Shown: positions 1-11,500 of the stretch, one piece after another | How the letters are laid out: the number at the start of each line of letters is the position of its first letter | Position numbering within the stretch: the stretch's first letter is position 1 | DNA from: Mesotaenium endlicherianum | Lineage: Eukaryota > Streptophyta > Zygnematophyceae > Zygnematales > Mesotaeniaceae | Reading direction: 5' to 3' | Length of the DNA: 32,331 nucleotides | Assembly (NCBI GenBank): GCA_009602735.1 | Contig: WELA01011368.1 | Location: forward strand, 175,331-207,661 | Program-made: the position numbers and the translations under genes | Notes under the pieces: model-generated | Seen by the model: the letters and a program-made list of their open reading frames with translations, nothing else | Told to the model about the DNA's origin: nothing | Database searches by the model: none

Positions 1-155
1 GGGGGGGGGCAGGGTTTTAGGAGATGGGGTCTGGAGGATGCAGGAGGAGTCACAGTCCAAGACAATAGAGAGAATAGGGGGTGTGGCGAGGGGGAGAAAG
101 AGAGGGAGCAGCGCAGTGCAGGCGGGCTGGCAGGCAGGCCTGGCGCTGTGCGTAC

Positions 156-2837
156 TGTTGAACTGGCAGATGAAGGCGTTGTTGACGACGTTGAGCACGC
201 TGAAGATCCCCAGCCAGCTGGCGCTGCTGCCGCCCATCAGCGACGGCATCTCCGCCTTGCCCTCCGCAATCTTCAGGAGAGCCAGCCCCACCGTCGTCAC
301 CACAAACACCAGCGACAGCGCCACCGAGAGCCTGCTGGCGAAGCGCAACGAGTCTGTGCTCGAACGGAGCGGAGAGGACAGGCCAGCAGGGGGCAGCAGG
401 GGTGTGGGCGGGCGGTGGGGAAGGGGGGGGTGGAGGGGTGGAGGGCAAACATATGATTCAGCGGTCAGGGCTGTCTTTCCTCTCTTTTCTTGTGCGCGGG
501 TAGAGGCACACAGCAAGGGAGGGGCAGGAGTGGAGGTGGACCGCAGACACGAGTCTATCTTGCGGTCTGAAAGGGCTGCGCTGCTTCCCACGTGCAAAAG
601 GAGGCCCGCTTGTGTGCCTGACTGTCCATGCTGCCGGCACATGCAATTGTGCGCTGCTCCACGCACACTGCCGCGCACACTGCCCGGCCTGCCTGCCTAC
701 CAGGTGTACGTCAACTGATGTTGCTGTCCCTGCGTGAGGAAGCCACTTGTCGGGATGTGCCCAGGTGAGTCCCCCGCCCCCCAAAGAGAAGAAAAGATGA
801 GTGGATGTGGAGACAAGATGAGCCGGGAGCTCCATGAGAAGAGGACAAGCTTACACTGTTCATGGGCACAAGAGGGGCGAAAGAGAAGTAGGAGACACGC
901 GAAGCGGACGTGCAGAGCATTGGCGGTCATTTCAGGCCGCTTGCATGCCTGTGTGTGTGCGCGTGTGCGTGAGCGTGCCGGCGCGGTCTGTGAGTGCTCT
1001 CCTTGTGCAGCAAGGGAGCGGCGCTGCGGCTGCGGGGAGATGCAGCAAGCTGCGGGGCTGGCTCGGCGGGCTCCGCATCAGCCAAGGCCGTCAGATGACA
1101 TCAATCTCTGGCCTCCCACGCCCCTCATTCTTAGCTGCCAGCCCAAGCAGAGCTCTTGCTTGCAAGGGGCAGACAAACAGGCAGGACTCATTGCTGCGGG
1201 GAGCGCATCCTGCCTTAGCGAGAGCCGACTTTAAGGTCCATGCATGCACGTGTAGATGTAAGCACGTGCAAGCACACCATCCGACACATATACACAGACA
1301 TGCATATACGTGCGCATACATGCATGCATGCATGCATGCATGCTTGCATGGGGGAGATCAAGTCCCTGTGAGCAGGTACGGACAAACGTACCCAGCTTCT
1401 CCAGCAGCACGAGCGGGCACATGAGGAGAATGACGACGGCGAGCACGACCCGCCTGTCGGACAGCATCCAGCAGCTGCCAAACCATTCCGGCAGTAGGCC
1501 CGGATGCAGAGCAGTTCCGCACAAAACGTCCCCTGCGCGCACCCCATAGCGCACCAGCCGCCACCCCACCCCACCCCACCCCATTCCACCCACGCCACTC
1601 CGCCACCCATTTGGATCAGCCACCCCCTGGGCTGTTGCTCCCAAGTTCTATTCTCGGGAGTAGGCACGGGCACAGGCGCGGGGAAAGAGAATGGGGAGGG
1701 GGGAATGAAGGGGCATCAAGTTGCAGAAGGCCAGCAGGCCATAGATGTGCTGACATGTTGGAGCCCTTCTGAAGGGATGATAGGTGTGAGAGGTGGCTGT
1801 GAACAAGGACGCCGAAGACCACAGCTGGAAGGTCAGGCGAGTATATTCCCTCAAGAGCTAGGATCGAGCACGCAGGGGGGCCCGCTGCTACCCAAGACTC
1901 TGAAGGTATCTTGACTCACCACATGGTACTAAAGCTTCCATTTCTTAACATGGATGTCAGATATACCCAAGTTTCTGAACTTGCCCAAGTTGTCAAGCTA
2001 CGGTGAAGGTGCCGAAGCCTCCACATGGTACCAGGGTACGCTCACAAATTCTAACTTGCTCAGATGTAGCCCTGATATGATCTTACGAGCATGCTGCAAA
2101 AGGACACTTCGACGGCCAAGCTCTGCTCTGCTACGCCCAGGTAGCCATGCAATGACAACACATTGGCTCTTTTCATCATATTTAAAGAACTGCTGGTAAG
2201 TCAATAATTGTGGCTATGAAACTGCAGTACGACTGAGGAGGGTATAGCAAGAAATAGCAAGGACTATTAAGTCCTGCAGATACAGAACAGAAAGCCCGAT
2301 GCAGAAGTGAATGAGGGTGCATCATTCACCTATGATGATGAGTAGAACCATAAGGAGCCCCCAGTTATTCACCACAATCGAGAGGTTCAGGACCAATTTG
2401 CCCCACCAGCCAAGAGCTTGCGCAACCACTTTGCTGTAAGAGTCCACCCCCACAGCAGCAGTGCACCGCAGCATGGCCATGATAGAAGCGTATGAGAGGA
2501 ATGAAATGAGAACCATCGCCAAGGTTCCTGGCACTAGGCCGAGCATCTTCATTGCAGCTGGCAATGCCATCAGCCCAGCTCCTATCATCGTGTTTGAAAG
2601 ATTAAACACCGAGCTCTCAAGTGAAGCTGTGCCACCCGGCCTAGCTCCTTCCTCTTCTTTGAGAGGGAGAAGGGGTGCTTCTTCTGGACTCTCGACAATG
2701 TCATTGGCCTCTGCGATGAAGAAGCTCTCTGGGCTGGAATTCTGCCTCGAAGGAAACCGTGCATGACCATGTTCTAAAGCTTCTAGATTATCAGCATGCA
2801 CATGGCTCCCTCGTACTCTCGCGGTATCAGAGGCCAT
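156..2837 (-). CDS. AVT6/SLC38-type amino acid transporter, N-terminal part (runs off left edge)
   Basis: Three exons: 2837-2330, 1532-1392 and 353-156, phases 1/1/1, giving 282 residues; the rest lies left of base 1. The start ATG at 2837 opens a ~70-residue hydrophilic N-terminus followed by the family signature SSVFNLSNTMIGAGLMALP (residues 75-93), where the unwound first helix of APC-superfamily carriers binds substrate. Further membrane segments lie near 100-125, 145-169 and 200-215, and in exon 3 at 230-250 and 265-282. The exon 2/3 join restores EKLDSLRFASRLSVAL, which matches how plant AVT6 transporters read there. Established for the family: proton-coupled export or import of acidic and neutral amino acids at the tonoplast or ER. 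An acidic dileucine EEAPLL sits at residues 52-57. Exons 2-3 are much more GC-rich than exon 1. Family assignment is firm; subfamily and location are inferred. Confidence 0.85.
944..1000. repeat. Alternating purine-pyrimidine (TG/CG) tract in transporter intron 2
   Basis: The run of TGTGTGTGCGCGTGTGCGTG-type sequence is the kind that can adopt Z-DNA. It is intronic and has no coding role that I can see. Confidence 0.5.
1321..1342. repeat. (TGCA)n microsatellite in transporter intron 2
   Basis: About five and a half uninterrupted TGCA units, self-complementary at every register, lie in the 1038-bp intron between exons 2 and 3 of the transporter gene. A broken unit follows to 1350. Flanking intron sequence is rich in CA/TG dinucleotides (1240-1320). 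Confidence 0.85.
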
Positions 2838-3200
2838 ATTGCGAGTAAACTCCTTATTTTCGAGTTCACTCTAACTCGTCACTATTGCCGCTGAAAGGGA
2901 CAGATGACACAAGCAGCTTGGTCTCTATGGACCTATGTTCGGCATAAAAGCTTACGGTAAGCCTTCTGGCATTCCTGCGAAATGCAAAGAACATCCCATA
3001 TGCTTTGAGACGCTGTTTTCTTAGTATAGCGAAACTCGTGGGATCTGCTGCTTTTTGCACAAGCTATCGAGGGCAATTGGAGCAGCAGGAACGGAGAGAT
3101 ACAGTCAGCATGAGCTCTCACTGCCATGAGCGCCGAAGCGGCGAGGACAGGGCTGAGGCTAAGGATCCACGAGGATCCCAGCACGCAAGTTGATCTCCAT

Positions 3201-3280
3201 GCAGGCGCAGACTGGCGCAGACTGGCGCAGATTGGGAGCCGCGCATAGCTGCGCAAGCTGGCACAAATGTGCGCAAAGCA
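3201..3280. repeat. Phased ~10-bp GCGCA repeat block
   Basis: The decamer actggcgcag is exact at 3211-3220 and 3221-3230, with a near copy at 3201-3210. After a 6-bp phase shift, degenerate units gcgcatagct, gcgcaagctg, gcacaaatgt and gcgcaaagca follow at 3241, 3251, 3261 and 3271. GCGCA therefore recurs on one face of the helix for about 80 bp in the divergent promoter. Confidence 0.7.
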
Positions 3281-3380
3281 AAAGTTGGCCGCCAAACTTT
3301 TGTCGGTGCATTCTAGGAATCAGAACGTCATGTTAGTACGTACATTTTCGTACTTCCACGAGCGTACCCCATGAGTTGCT

Positions 3381-3413
3381 AGCGCTGTGGAGTGCTGTGG
3401 AGTGCTGTGGAGT
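3381..3413. repeat. Decamer tandem repeat, three copies
   Basis: The unit a-g-(c/t)-gctgtgg begins at 3381, 3391 and 3401 with exact 10-bp spacing, and a partial fourth unit follows. It is unrelated in sequence to the 3201-3280 block. Confidence 0.8.
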
Positions 3414-3446
3414 ATGGAAGGAGCAGGAAGGAGCACGTCTATTGCC

Positions 3447-3478
3447 GTCACTTTATCGTCACTTTATCATCACTTTTT
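3447..3478. repeat. 11-bp tandem repeat, three copies
   Basis: The unit gtcactttatc occurs at 3447 and 3458 and, with changes, at 3469. A separate 7-bp repeat (agtaagc, two and a half copies with another nearby) lies at about 3641-3672. Confidence 0.7.
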
Positions 3479-3755
3479 GTGCTGTCGTCCTTTATCGTCT
3501 GTCATGGAACTACACCCGAGTGCACCTGAGTTGCGCACCCAAGCTTCCATGCGTGAGAGCAATGTCAAGAGTCGGATACTTAACTGAGAGAAGTTAGGAG
3601 ATAGAATCTGATCAAACCAGAAACTTGGACTTCGGTTCGTAGTAAGCAGTAAGCAGTCAGAGAGTAAGCAGTCTGAGAACGCGGTGCACTCCACGACGAA
3701 TTGTGTGCTTCCAACTAAAGTGTCGAGTCAAACCAAAGGGCCATAGACTTACCAG

Positions 3756-6700
3756 ATGCAATGCCTCCGATTGGAGTCGGTTGTTTCGAGCAGTGCAAGA
3801 AAGAGACTAAAACTTCCCTTACTTCCCTTACTTCCCTTGTGTAGGCGCCATTATCGGAGGACACCAGGCTGGTCTGTCCTTATCAAAAGAAGTTGTCACT
3901 CTTCTCTAAGCATTCCAAATAAGTGGTCATGTCATGAAAACAGGACTAAAACTTCAGCTACGATCACTGCTAGAGCGGGTCTCTCCCAGGAGGAAGTGAG
4001 GAAAAACTACAATTGCATCTTGCCTGCTACTTCTGCCTCTGGCCTAAAACGGCAAGTCTCTCCAATTTTATATCGTTTAAGAAAAGCTCGCGCTTCTCTT
4101 GCTTCAAAACGTAGGCTGTGTACTGTTTGTTTGTAGACTGCAAAAAACTGAACCTTGCTGCCTTCTGTCAATTTGCGTGTGAACCAAACCCAGTGCAGTG
4201 GGTCTTGTTGGACAGGTATGCCGTCCTGGGAGCTGGTTTTGCAGGAGTTGCTGTGGCCTGGCATTTACTACAGGTAATACAAGTTGCAGAGTCTCTGCAA
4301 TCATAAAGGCAGGTACATGTGCGGGCTTCTGTATATAAGGCCACGGCAAAGTTGGACGGGACATATGATGGATGTGTCTAGAAAACGTGTTTTAGTTCGC
4401 AAGAAGGCTTCATGTGAGCACTTTAGAAGGAAATACAGCTAATTAATCCGCTGAGACATGGGGCAGTACAGGACTGGCAGGCTCAAGCTTCTCATTGAGA
4501 GAGGGAAAACGACAGAACTTGACTATATCTTTTGGTTGTTGGGGTAAGAGTACAGCACAGTACAAGGGCATCGCCTGTTGTTGTGGACCTGATTGATGCT
4601 GTCGGAATTGGAGCTGGCGCGTCCGGCATCGCGGGGGGCTTGTTGCATCCCTTCTCACGAAAAGGTGCAAGAACGTGCTATTATATGTTCTAACATTTAT
4701 TCTGAGATGATCAACTTTCAATTTTACGTACGCCATTTTCTCACTTGCTCTCTGCGTGCTTCTGTGCAATGCAGCAATTTTGCAGCTGGTTTTGGCCCAC
4801 CCTGTACCTGTAGTTTGTCAAGCTTTCAGCTTTGATTAGTATTCTTAAAAGTTCCCTCGCCTTCTATTGCAGGCGTGGAGATGTTGCGGATACCTCTAGC
4901 ACAACTTTTATGGTCAATGTACCCGTGTTCATTGCCTGTGCATGGCAGGAAAAGTATTGTGGAAGGGTGAAGAGAGCTGGGAGGCTGCACTTGAGCTGCT
5001 TGCTGCTGCTGAAGCCGCTCATCAGGCACCTCCTCTAGAAGGGACAGGTGATGATGAACAAGAAGGTCCAGTTGCATGGCATAGGTGGGAGAATTGGAGC
5101 CCATGTGTGACGGATTTCTGCGTTGGGTGTAGTGCCTGCAGGCTAACTTTTTATTTTTTTAAATCCAAATACTAGGTAGCGAAGATATCATATTAATTCT
5201 TGTCATTGCTTGAATATTTCTCCTTCTGTGCTGCAGCGGTATCCTCAGGCCAGTCACAGATCCTAGACATGCAACAGACTTCATCAAGGTTGACTCATGA
5301 GCGTTTGCCTTGTCATTGTAACGTATAAAAAAGAAGTCTCATTTTCAGTGCTGGATGTCCATTCTGTATCAAGCTCTGCTCTTTTAATTTCTCTGTAATT
5401 TCCATCATCCGCATCTGCTGCAGGAGCAAAAAATGGTTCTTATTCCAATGCTCGTCTTGGGTCTGAATGCACTATGAGTCCAGTATGTGCTATGTATCTA
5501 TGAATTGATGATGGCCAGGGTTTGACAAGTTTCTACTTTTTTCCTCTTATTGTGACAGCACGCTCTGCCTTATGTGGACGAAGATGTTGCACAGGGCCTG
5601 TGCAAAGGCTCTGCCTGCATCAGTGCTCGTGCGGCAGCAGAATTACTTCCAGGCCTTTCTTCTTCCCTAGGAGATGCAGCACTCTATCTCCCTTGTGGCA
5701 TCACTCTGCATACCCAACGATACTTGAATGTGCGGCACGTCTCCAAAATCACCTTGCGGATGATTTCTTATGTTTGTTGCGACATGGATTGTCTTGAAGT
5801 GCAAATGTCTGGCCGATACTAAATTGCTGTTGAAGTGCACTCTTAGCTGATGTTAAATTGCTTCTATTAGGCAATTTGACGAAAACTAGGGACAGAAGCT
5901 CACATCGTTGACTCCCTGCATTTGTGCAGGCCTTGTGGAAAGCTTGCCAAACCTACGCAGAGAATGCTCTGCAGCATGGCTGTGAGGGTACAGCTGCAAC
6001 CCTGCACGTTCGTCAACTGACGGCTCTATCGGAGCTTCATGCAGGTGATTGAGAATCCAAGCCAATGGCATTTGACCTGCTTTTGTCCAAGCTTATATAT
6101 TTGCCGGCAGCGCTTCTGTGATTGTGAAATGAATTCCTTTCTTTCCTTGTAGGGAGAAAAGTGCAAAATGACTGCTCTAAGGTGAGCATAATCCTGGGCA
6201 GTCTTCCTACTACTCACAAAGTAAACGAGGGAAGCATGGCTGACAGAGTGGAAGTGTTTGTGCAGAGGGATACGATGCGCTTGTGGTTTGTCTAGGAGCT
6301 GCTGCTTCACAAATGCAGGAGCTCAACGGCCACTTGCCTTTGACTCCCGCGCGAGGCAAAGTCCTCGAGCTTAGCACGTCAAGGTCAGTGCACCTTTTTG
6401 GATATTTCCACCTGCTCTTCCCTTCTTGCATGACATGTTGGGGGACTATAGTTGATCACTTGACCTCAGCTGCTGTTATCCAATTGGGGCTTGTTTGACA
6501 ACTTGCCGAGGGGCCACTGAGAATGTTGGCCGTGGGATAGTCTGTGAAAAGTGAGTCAAAGGCCATGAAGAAAACATGCACTCCTTATAAGCAGGTGTGT
6601 ATGCATCTGGGTGGATGTGTAGTGGGAGTAACGCCTGTGCCCAAGGAGCTCCAAGTTTAGTTGGGGCCACCTGGGTAGCATTCCAGGGCAGCAATAGGGC

Positions 6701-7148
6701 CCTTATTGGCGCAACTAAAGAGAAGGGTGTAGAAGATATGAGGCCAGGTGTTGGTGCACAAGAAGCAGCTAGTGCCATTGAAGAGCTCTTGCCAAGAGCT
6801 AGCGCACTTTTTCCTCCAATTGGTGGATGGAAAGTAGATGCGGTTAGGGCAGGTGTCAGAGCAATGACACCAAGGAACGCACTAGGAAGTCTGCCTATAG
6901 CTGGAAGGCTCGACGAAGTTGATGCAATCCGGGAAGTGAGGGCGACGCATCTGAAAACTCAACAACCTCTAGGTGATATCTCAGACAATTTTGGGTCCTT
7001 TCAGCCTGCTTGGTGGATTGTGGGAGGCCTTGGATCTAGAGGGCTCATTTATCATGGCTGGCTTGCTAAGGCCAGTGCTGCAGCCATTATTTCGGGCGAT
7101 GAGTCCTTTATAGACAAAAACTTGACCATGTGGAAAACCAAATCTTAA
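3756..7148 (+). CDS. FAD-dependent oxidoreductase (DAO family), plastid/mitochondrion-targeted by inference; apparent 1-nt frameshift
   Basis: Eleven exons: 3756-3995, 4199-4273, 4556-4664, 4949-5084, 5237-5288, 5424-5482, 5559-5729, 5930-6044, 6153-6181, 6268-6383, 6623-7148 (TAA). About 542 aa if one base is allowed for in exon 6. Exon 1 encodes an 80-residue basic, Ser/Arg-rich leader. Exon 2 gives the dinucleotide fold RYAVLGAGFAGVAVAWHLL (GxGxxG, G91/G93/G96), exon 3 the FAD-binding GAGASGIAGGLLHPFS, exon 5 GILRPVT, exon 8 ALWKAC, exon 10 YDALVVCLGA, and the last exon the C-terminal GGLGSRGLIYHGWL. This order matches plant proteins similar to the oxidoreductase domain of bacterial MnmC. 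The substrate in plants is not known to me. Every junction is phase-consistent except exon 5 to 6: the frame that stays open in exon 6 is reached only with one extra base. The gene may be intact with a base-call error, or it may be a recent frameshift allele. Confidence 0.85.
3812..3838 (+). repeat. 9-bp tandem triplicate inside the transit-peptide region
   Basis: The unit acttccctt occurs three times back to back. Read in frame it encodes LPLLPLLPL in the leader of the oxidoreductase, so copy-number change would alter the leader by three residues without breaking the frame. Confidence 0.8.
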
Positions 7149-8586
7149 TAAGATTAAAGGGTTTCATGTGATTCAAAGAGCCATGAGACCTTTCCATGGG
7201 AATAGTTGGTTCATCAAGTCTTCCTTATGGATGTCAATTATGCGTCTGCAAATAGTGAATAGTTGATTGCTTGATCTTTTGCTATGCAAAGCCATTGAGG
7301 TCGTCTAAAAATTTGGCCGATAGCTTTTGTCTGTTGTATTGCATGGGTCTAAGATTGGTTACTTTCAGCGTTGAGACAATGTCTCTTTCGCCTTCTCGGT
7401 GGTATGAAGCGCACAGTTCAGGTTTCTTGCCGTGTGACATAACTAATTTGAGCTTGGTCCCTATATGACTGATTTCCGACGTTTCTGGCAACAAAGACCA
7501 CCAAAAATATAGCTATCAGCCTTGAAAGTGAAAAAAATATACTACCATGCGTACTAACCGACCTACAAATGTCGTTGAGTGGATGAAGTGCCCTACTAAA
7601 TGCTCCGCATGAAGGGATTTTCTTCACGTTTCGACGCTACATAATTTCATTTTTTAGGTCATTTTGAAAATCCATGCGAATTTTCAAATATTCATGCAGA
7701 GCCTTCAGGTGGACAAGCATTAAGGCTGCATGCCTTCATAAGTTTTTGGCCCGCCTTGTCAACTATCCAGGAATGTCACTCGAGTCAAGCTAGAGCTGCA
7801 TGGCAGGCGTCATGACTTGCACGTGTTGCCAAATGGCATGCACATGTAAATATTTGTGCTTCACTATAAGTGCAAGTTTCCACTTCGAAGTGTCTAGATT
7901 TTGAAAAGTGACAAGCTGACTAGATTTTAGTTGCAGCACAGCAGAAATGTCTCTTGTGGGGTCAGCAGCCTGGTGTGGGACCACCTTGGTCTTATTTGAT
8001 TTGCTGCAAATTTGCAGATGCTCATGCACATTCCATGTCAGCAATCTAGCTCAATTCTTGTCCATTCACTGAGATGTCCCGCAAGGCCAGGAGTAGTATT
8101 ATGGGAAATAGCGGCAGGTGCGAGCATAGTGCACCATGTCACAACGTCAACTCACACTCCAGAGTAAGCTCGAGTAGTCCGTTCAAGGGTCTGCCATTGG
8201 TTTGAAAGGCTCTGGAGTCCCTAGCTCCTGCTACTAAATGTTGCAGTGAGTTGGGAATGATCTGCCGGCTCTGAAATATCTACCACCTAATGCAATGAGC
8301 AGGTTGTGAGCTGAAGCTTCATAACTTGTAGAAGAACGGCTGTTTGTAAATGTAGGTGAACCGACGTGTACACACCAACTCAAGAGATATAGCTGGCTGC
8401 ATGATTTGCAGATTCACTTAGAAGCACTTAAGTGGTCCTGTGTATTGGCAGCCGTCTTAACAAAAGCTTCTTCATTCAGACTTACATTCCGTGCTCAACA
8501 TATCCATTAAGCGACCATAAGGCTTGAGCAGCATTTAGAATAGTCTGCCCAGCTTGTCCTCTCCTTGAAGGTACTCAATTGGAGTG
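7149..8586. other. Intergenic: oxidoreductase 3' end to phosphatase 5' region
   Basis: This is a head-to-tail spacer of 1.44 kb. It should contain the 3' UTR of the upstream gene and the promoter and leader of the downstream one. I see no coding exon. A perfect 9-bp inverted repeat (tttgaaaat / attttcaaa, 8-nt loop) lies at 7663-7688. It has no U-tract following it, and I assign it no function. Confidence 0.5.
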
Positions 8587-11500
8587 ATGAGAAATTCACC
8601 ACCACAGCAGCGGTACATAGGCAACCGTCATACTCCAGTAGCCGATAAAGAAGCATTTCTCTTGAGAAGTACTCCTGAAAGTCTAAAGAGGGAGAGGGAG
8701 TGTGAAGGTAACAGTCTCGAAAGCTTGTCTACAGAAGCTGCATTGGGGCTTGGCCAGGAGGATAACGGCGCAGGGACTGGGTCTCCAAAAAGGTTTATCC
8801 GCACTCCATTGCGGGACATAACAGCAGAAATGGGTGGTTCAACTCCACCGAGAGCAATACCATCCCCTTTAAAGCCGCGACAGATGCAGCGGGTTGGTAT
8901 TGATATTGAAAATATTGTACAGTCTACGCCAGCTGGCCGTGGTAGCTCTCCTTCCAGACCTGCCTTAGGACAATCCCCCCTTTGCTCAAACAAGCAAAAT
9001 CTCAATGGCTCACCAGCCCATTACAAAGATGCATGTAGCAATGTAGCTCCCAGTGAAAAATCTACTAGCCCAGCACCACCGAGTGGAACTCCTGGTTCTC
9101 GGTCACCGCTGGCAGAGATTCACTTGAAGACCGAAAGCATCGCAACAGGCTTTTATCACTCAGGTCTTCGCTCAGGAGAAGAACCAGAGAGAGAAACTGA
9201 TGCTTACAGAATCCACAAGTACTTCATATCAGCGGAGGAGTATAGGCGAAAGAAGGAGAAATGCATAGAAAGCACAGCTCTGCAGTTCTCTACTTTGCAA
9301 CTACAGATACCCGTGAAGCACCAACCACGTTGGAAGCTTGTGCTTGATCTTGACCATACAATTGTCCACACTGTAAGCTCAGCACCTTCTTTTCACGACC
9401 CTGAAGCCTGTAGTCTAGGTTAGTGCATGAACAGCCGGTCCGTACCAGGAGCATCCACAAGGACACTGCTTCAATCAACATGCTGGGAGTTTGTTGGTCT
9501 TCAATTATCTAGTAATTGAGTGTCAAGCACGCGCCCTCACTAGCGAAAATTGATTTGAAGGCTGCATGTTGGCAGTAGTGTTAGCAGTGCTTGAGTCCTG
9601 GACAATAGCAGTAGATACTTTTTCACCTTCATCCAGTTGGATGTTGCTGCAGGTTCCGCCCAGCTGGCGCCAAAGTCTTGAAGCTGAATCAAGTAAAGTT
9701 GGCGGTTGGGAGGGTTACCACGTACTATCAAATGGATGGTGCTCCAAGCTTCGCCCCGGCACCTCTTCTTTCCTTGACCAGGTTTGCTCCATGCCTAAGC
9801 TGAACTCCTATTTTGAAGCAAAGGTAACTGAGGACGACGTCCGAAGACAAGTAGGGGTGTTTGAAGGCACATATACTTCTTGCTATCCAATGTATGGATG
9901 CTCCAATTAGAGATAAAGCACAGCTTCAACTTGCTACCTTCTTGATGTCAATTGTCTCAAGCAGGTGTACAGCTGTGATGACATGATATACCGGAATGCT
10001 TTCCTGTTCCACAATTGCATCAGGTTATGTAATAATATAGCTTCAATTCTTACTAAATCGTAAGCTCTTGCCACTGGTTGTGGGGCATTTTTCATGCTGC
10101 AGGTGAGCAAGATCTGCGAGGTGACGGTATGCACACTTGGCACGCTTGTGTACGCCAAGGAGGTGGCGAGCCTCCATGACCCCCAGGGCATCTATTTTGG
10201 AGGGCGTGTATACAGCCAGCGGAACTTGATGCGGCACAATGGCCAAGCCATCAAGCACCTGGCTCCTCTCAATGTGGACGTGAGCACCACGCTGATCGTG
10301 GACGACCTTCAGCGCGTGTGGCCCCACAGTCAAGACAACTTGATTGCATGTGCTCCGTGAGTGCTCCTCGTCCTTCCGGCCGCTTCTTACACTCCTGCCT
10401 TTGGCCTCTCTTGACATTCTGCTCTGTGAGGTCAGATATTTACGGCCACATTGAAGGTCACGTGTGTGTTGCAATGCACTTAATGTGCTGTCTGATGCAC
10501 TGGCAATAATAATCTCTAGCTCAATGTTTCATCGTCATCCTCCTTAGTTTCACTCATTCACTACTTTTTTCACCCACAACACTGACAATGCAGCTTTTTC
10601 TGTGGGGCAGTGAGTGAAAGCACAAAGCTGGCTGCCATGATTACCAGCAGCCTTGTATACCAGCAGCAAGAGCCCGACAAATCAGCCAAGGACTGTGCAA
10701 TCAGAGTTCACACCTTGTATGCTGTCGAGTTTTTAAACACAGCTAGAATATATGCTGCAATGAGTGTGGCCTTCATGGGACTGCTACAACCACCTAGAAG
10801 CTGTCCCATGAGCTGCAGCCATCTGCAGCCTGCAGCTGGAGACTGCTGATGCTGAATGTGATAGTAAGCTTTGATGAGGTTCAGTTTCATGACTCATGCA
10901 TTTCATGATCTCTTGGAAAAAAAAGGTTGCAAGCACTCAGACTAGCAAGCTGCAAGCGAGCTGGCCGTGAGCTGCCTGCATGCTTCCGTGCACTTCCCTT
11001 GTTTCTGGTCATAGCAAGCATGCAGCAGCTCTGCGGGATTACCTGGAACCTGACTCAGGTTAACATGAGTGTCTTTGTGGGCTGCGGCTGGGCTTCTGCT
11101 GCTGCTGCAGGTACAAGTTCTTCAACGACAGCACGGGCAACTACCACGAGATGCCAGCCCTGATGCACGCGGGAGATGAAGACTCTGCCACCGGGCCCCT
11201 GTCACGAATATTGTGGGTGAGTGCCTGTGCTGCAAGGGTGTGATGGGCGGCGCAGCTTTGATTGCTGTCAGGGAGCCAGACGGTCTGCCGCTCAAGGGTC
11301 AGCTGGTTCATGTGTGCCAGTCTCGAACAAAGGTTCCAAGAAGATGCATCCTCAACTTTCAAGTCGTGGTGCACACGCCTCGCCTGATGGCCCCGCTGAG
11401 TGCATGGTTGCAAGCTCTTGGCGGCACGTCCGCAGGTACTCACATGAGTGGTGAGTGTTTTGAAAGCTTTGAAGGTTCAGTACCAGCCTACGTTTCTGGC

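Larger units (their letters stand above)
2838..3755. promoter_or_regulatory. Divergent intergenic region between transporter and oxidoreductase genes
   Basis: These 918 bp separate two start codons that point away from each other, so the region must hold both promoters and 5' leaders. No TATA box stands out. It contains several micro-repeats of about one helical turn, annotated separately, and a near-palindrome around 3279-3301 (AAAAGTTGGC facing GCCAAACTTTT). No ORF here is convincing. Confidence 0.55.

Noticed and set aside
1-30. GGGTTTTAGG near the left edge resembles a TTTTAGGG telomere repeat
   Set aside because: Little more than one unit, no tandem array, and it lies in an intron of the transporter gene that continues beyond the window.
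38-718. 226-aa plus-strand ORF at the left edge
   Set aside because: It is antisense to transporter exon 3 and its introns; the minus strand holds the conserved protein.
3201-3280. Regularly spaced repeats considered as a CRISPR-like array
   Set aside because: Units are 10 bp with no unique spacers and the genome is eukaryotic.
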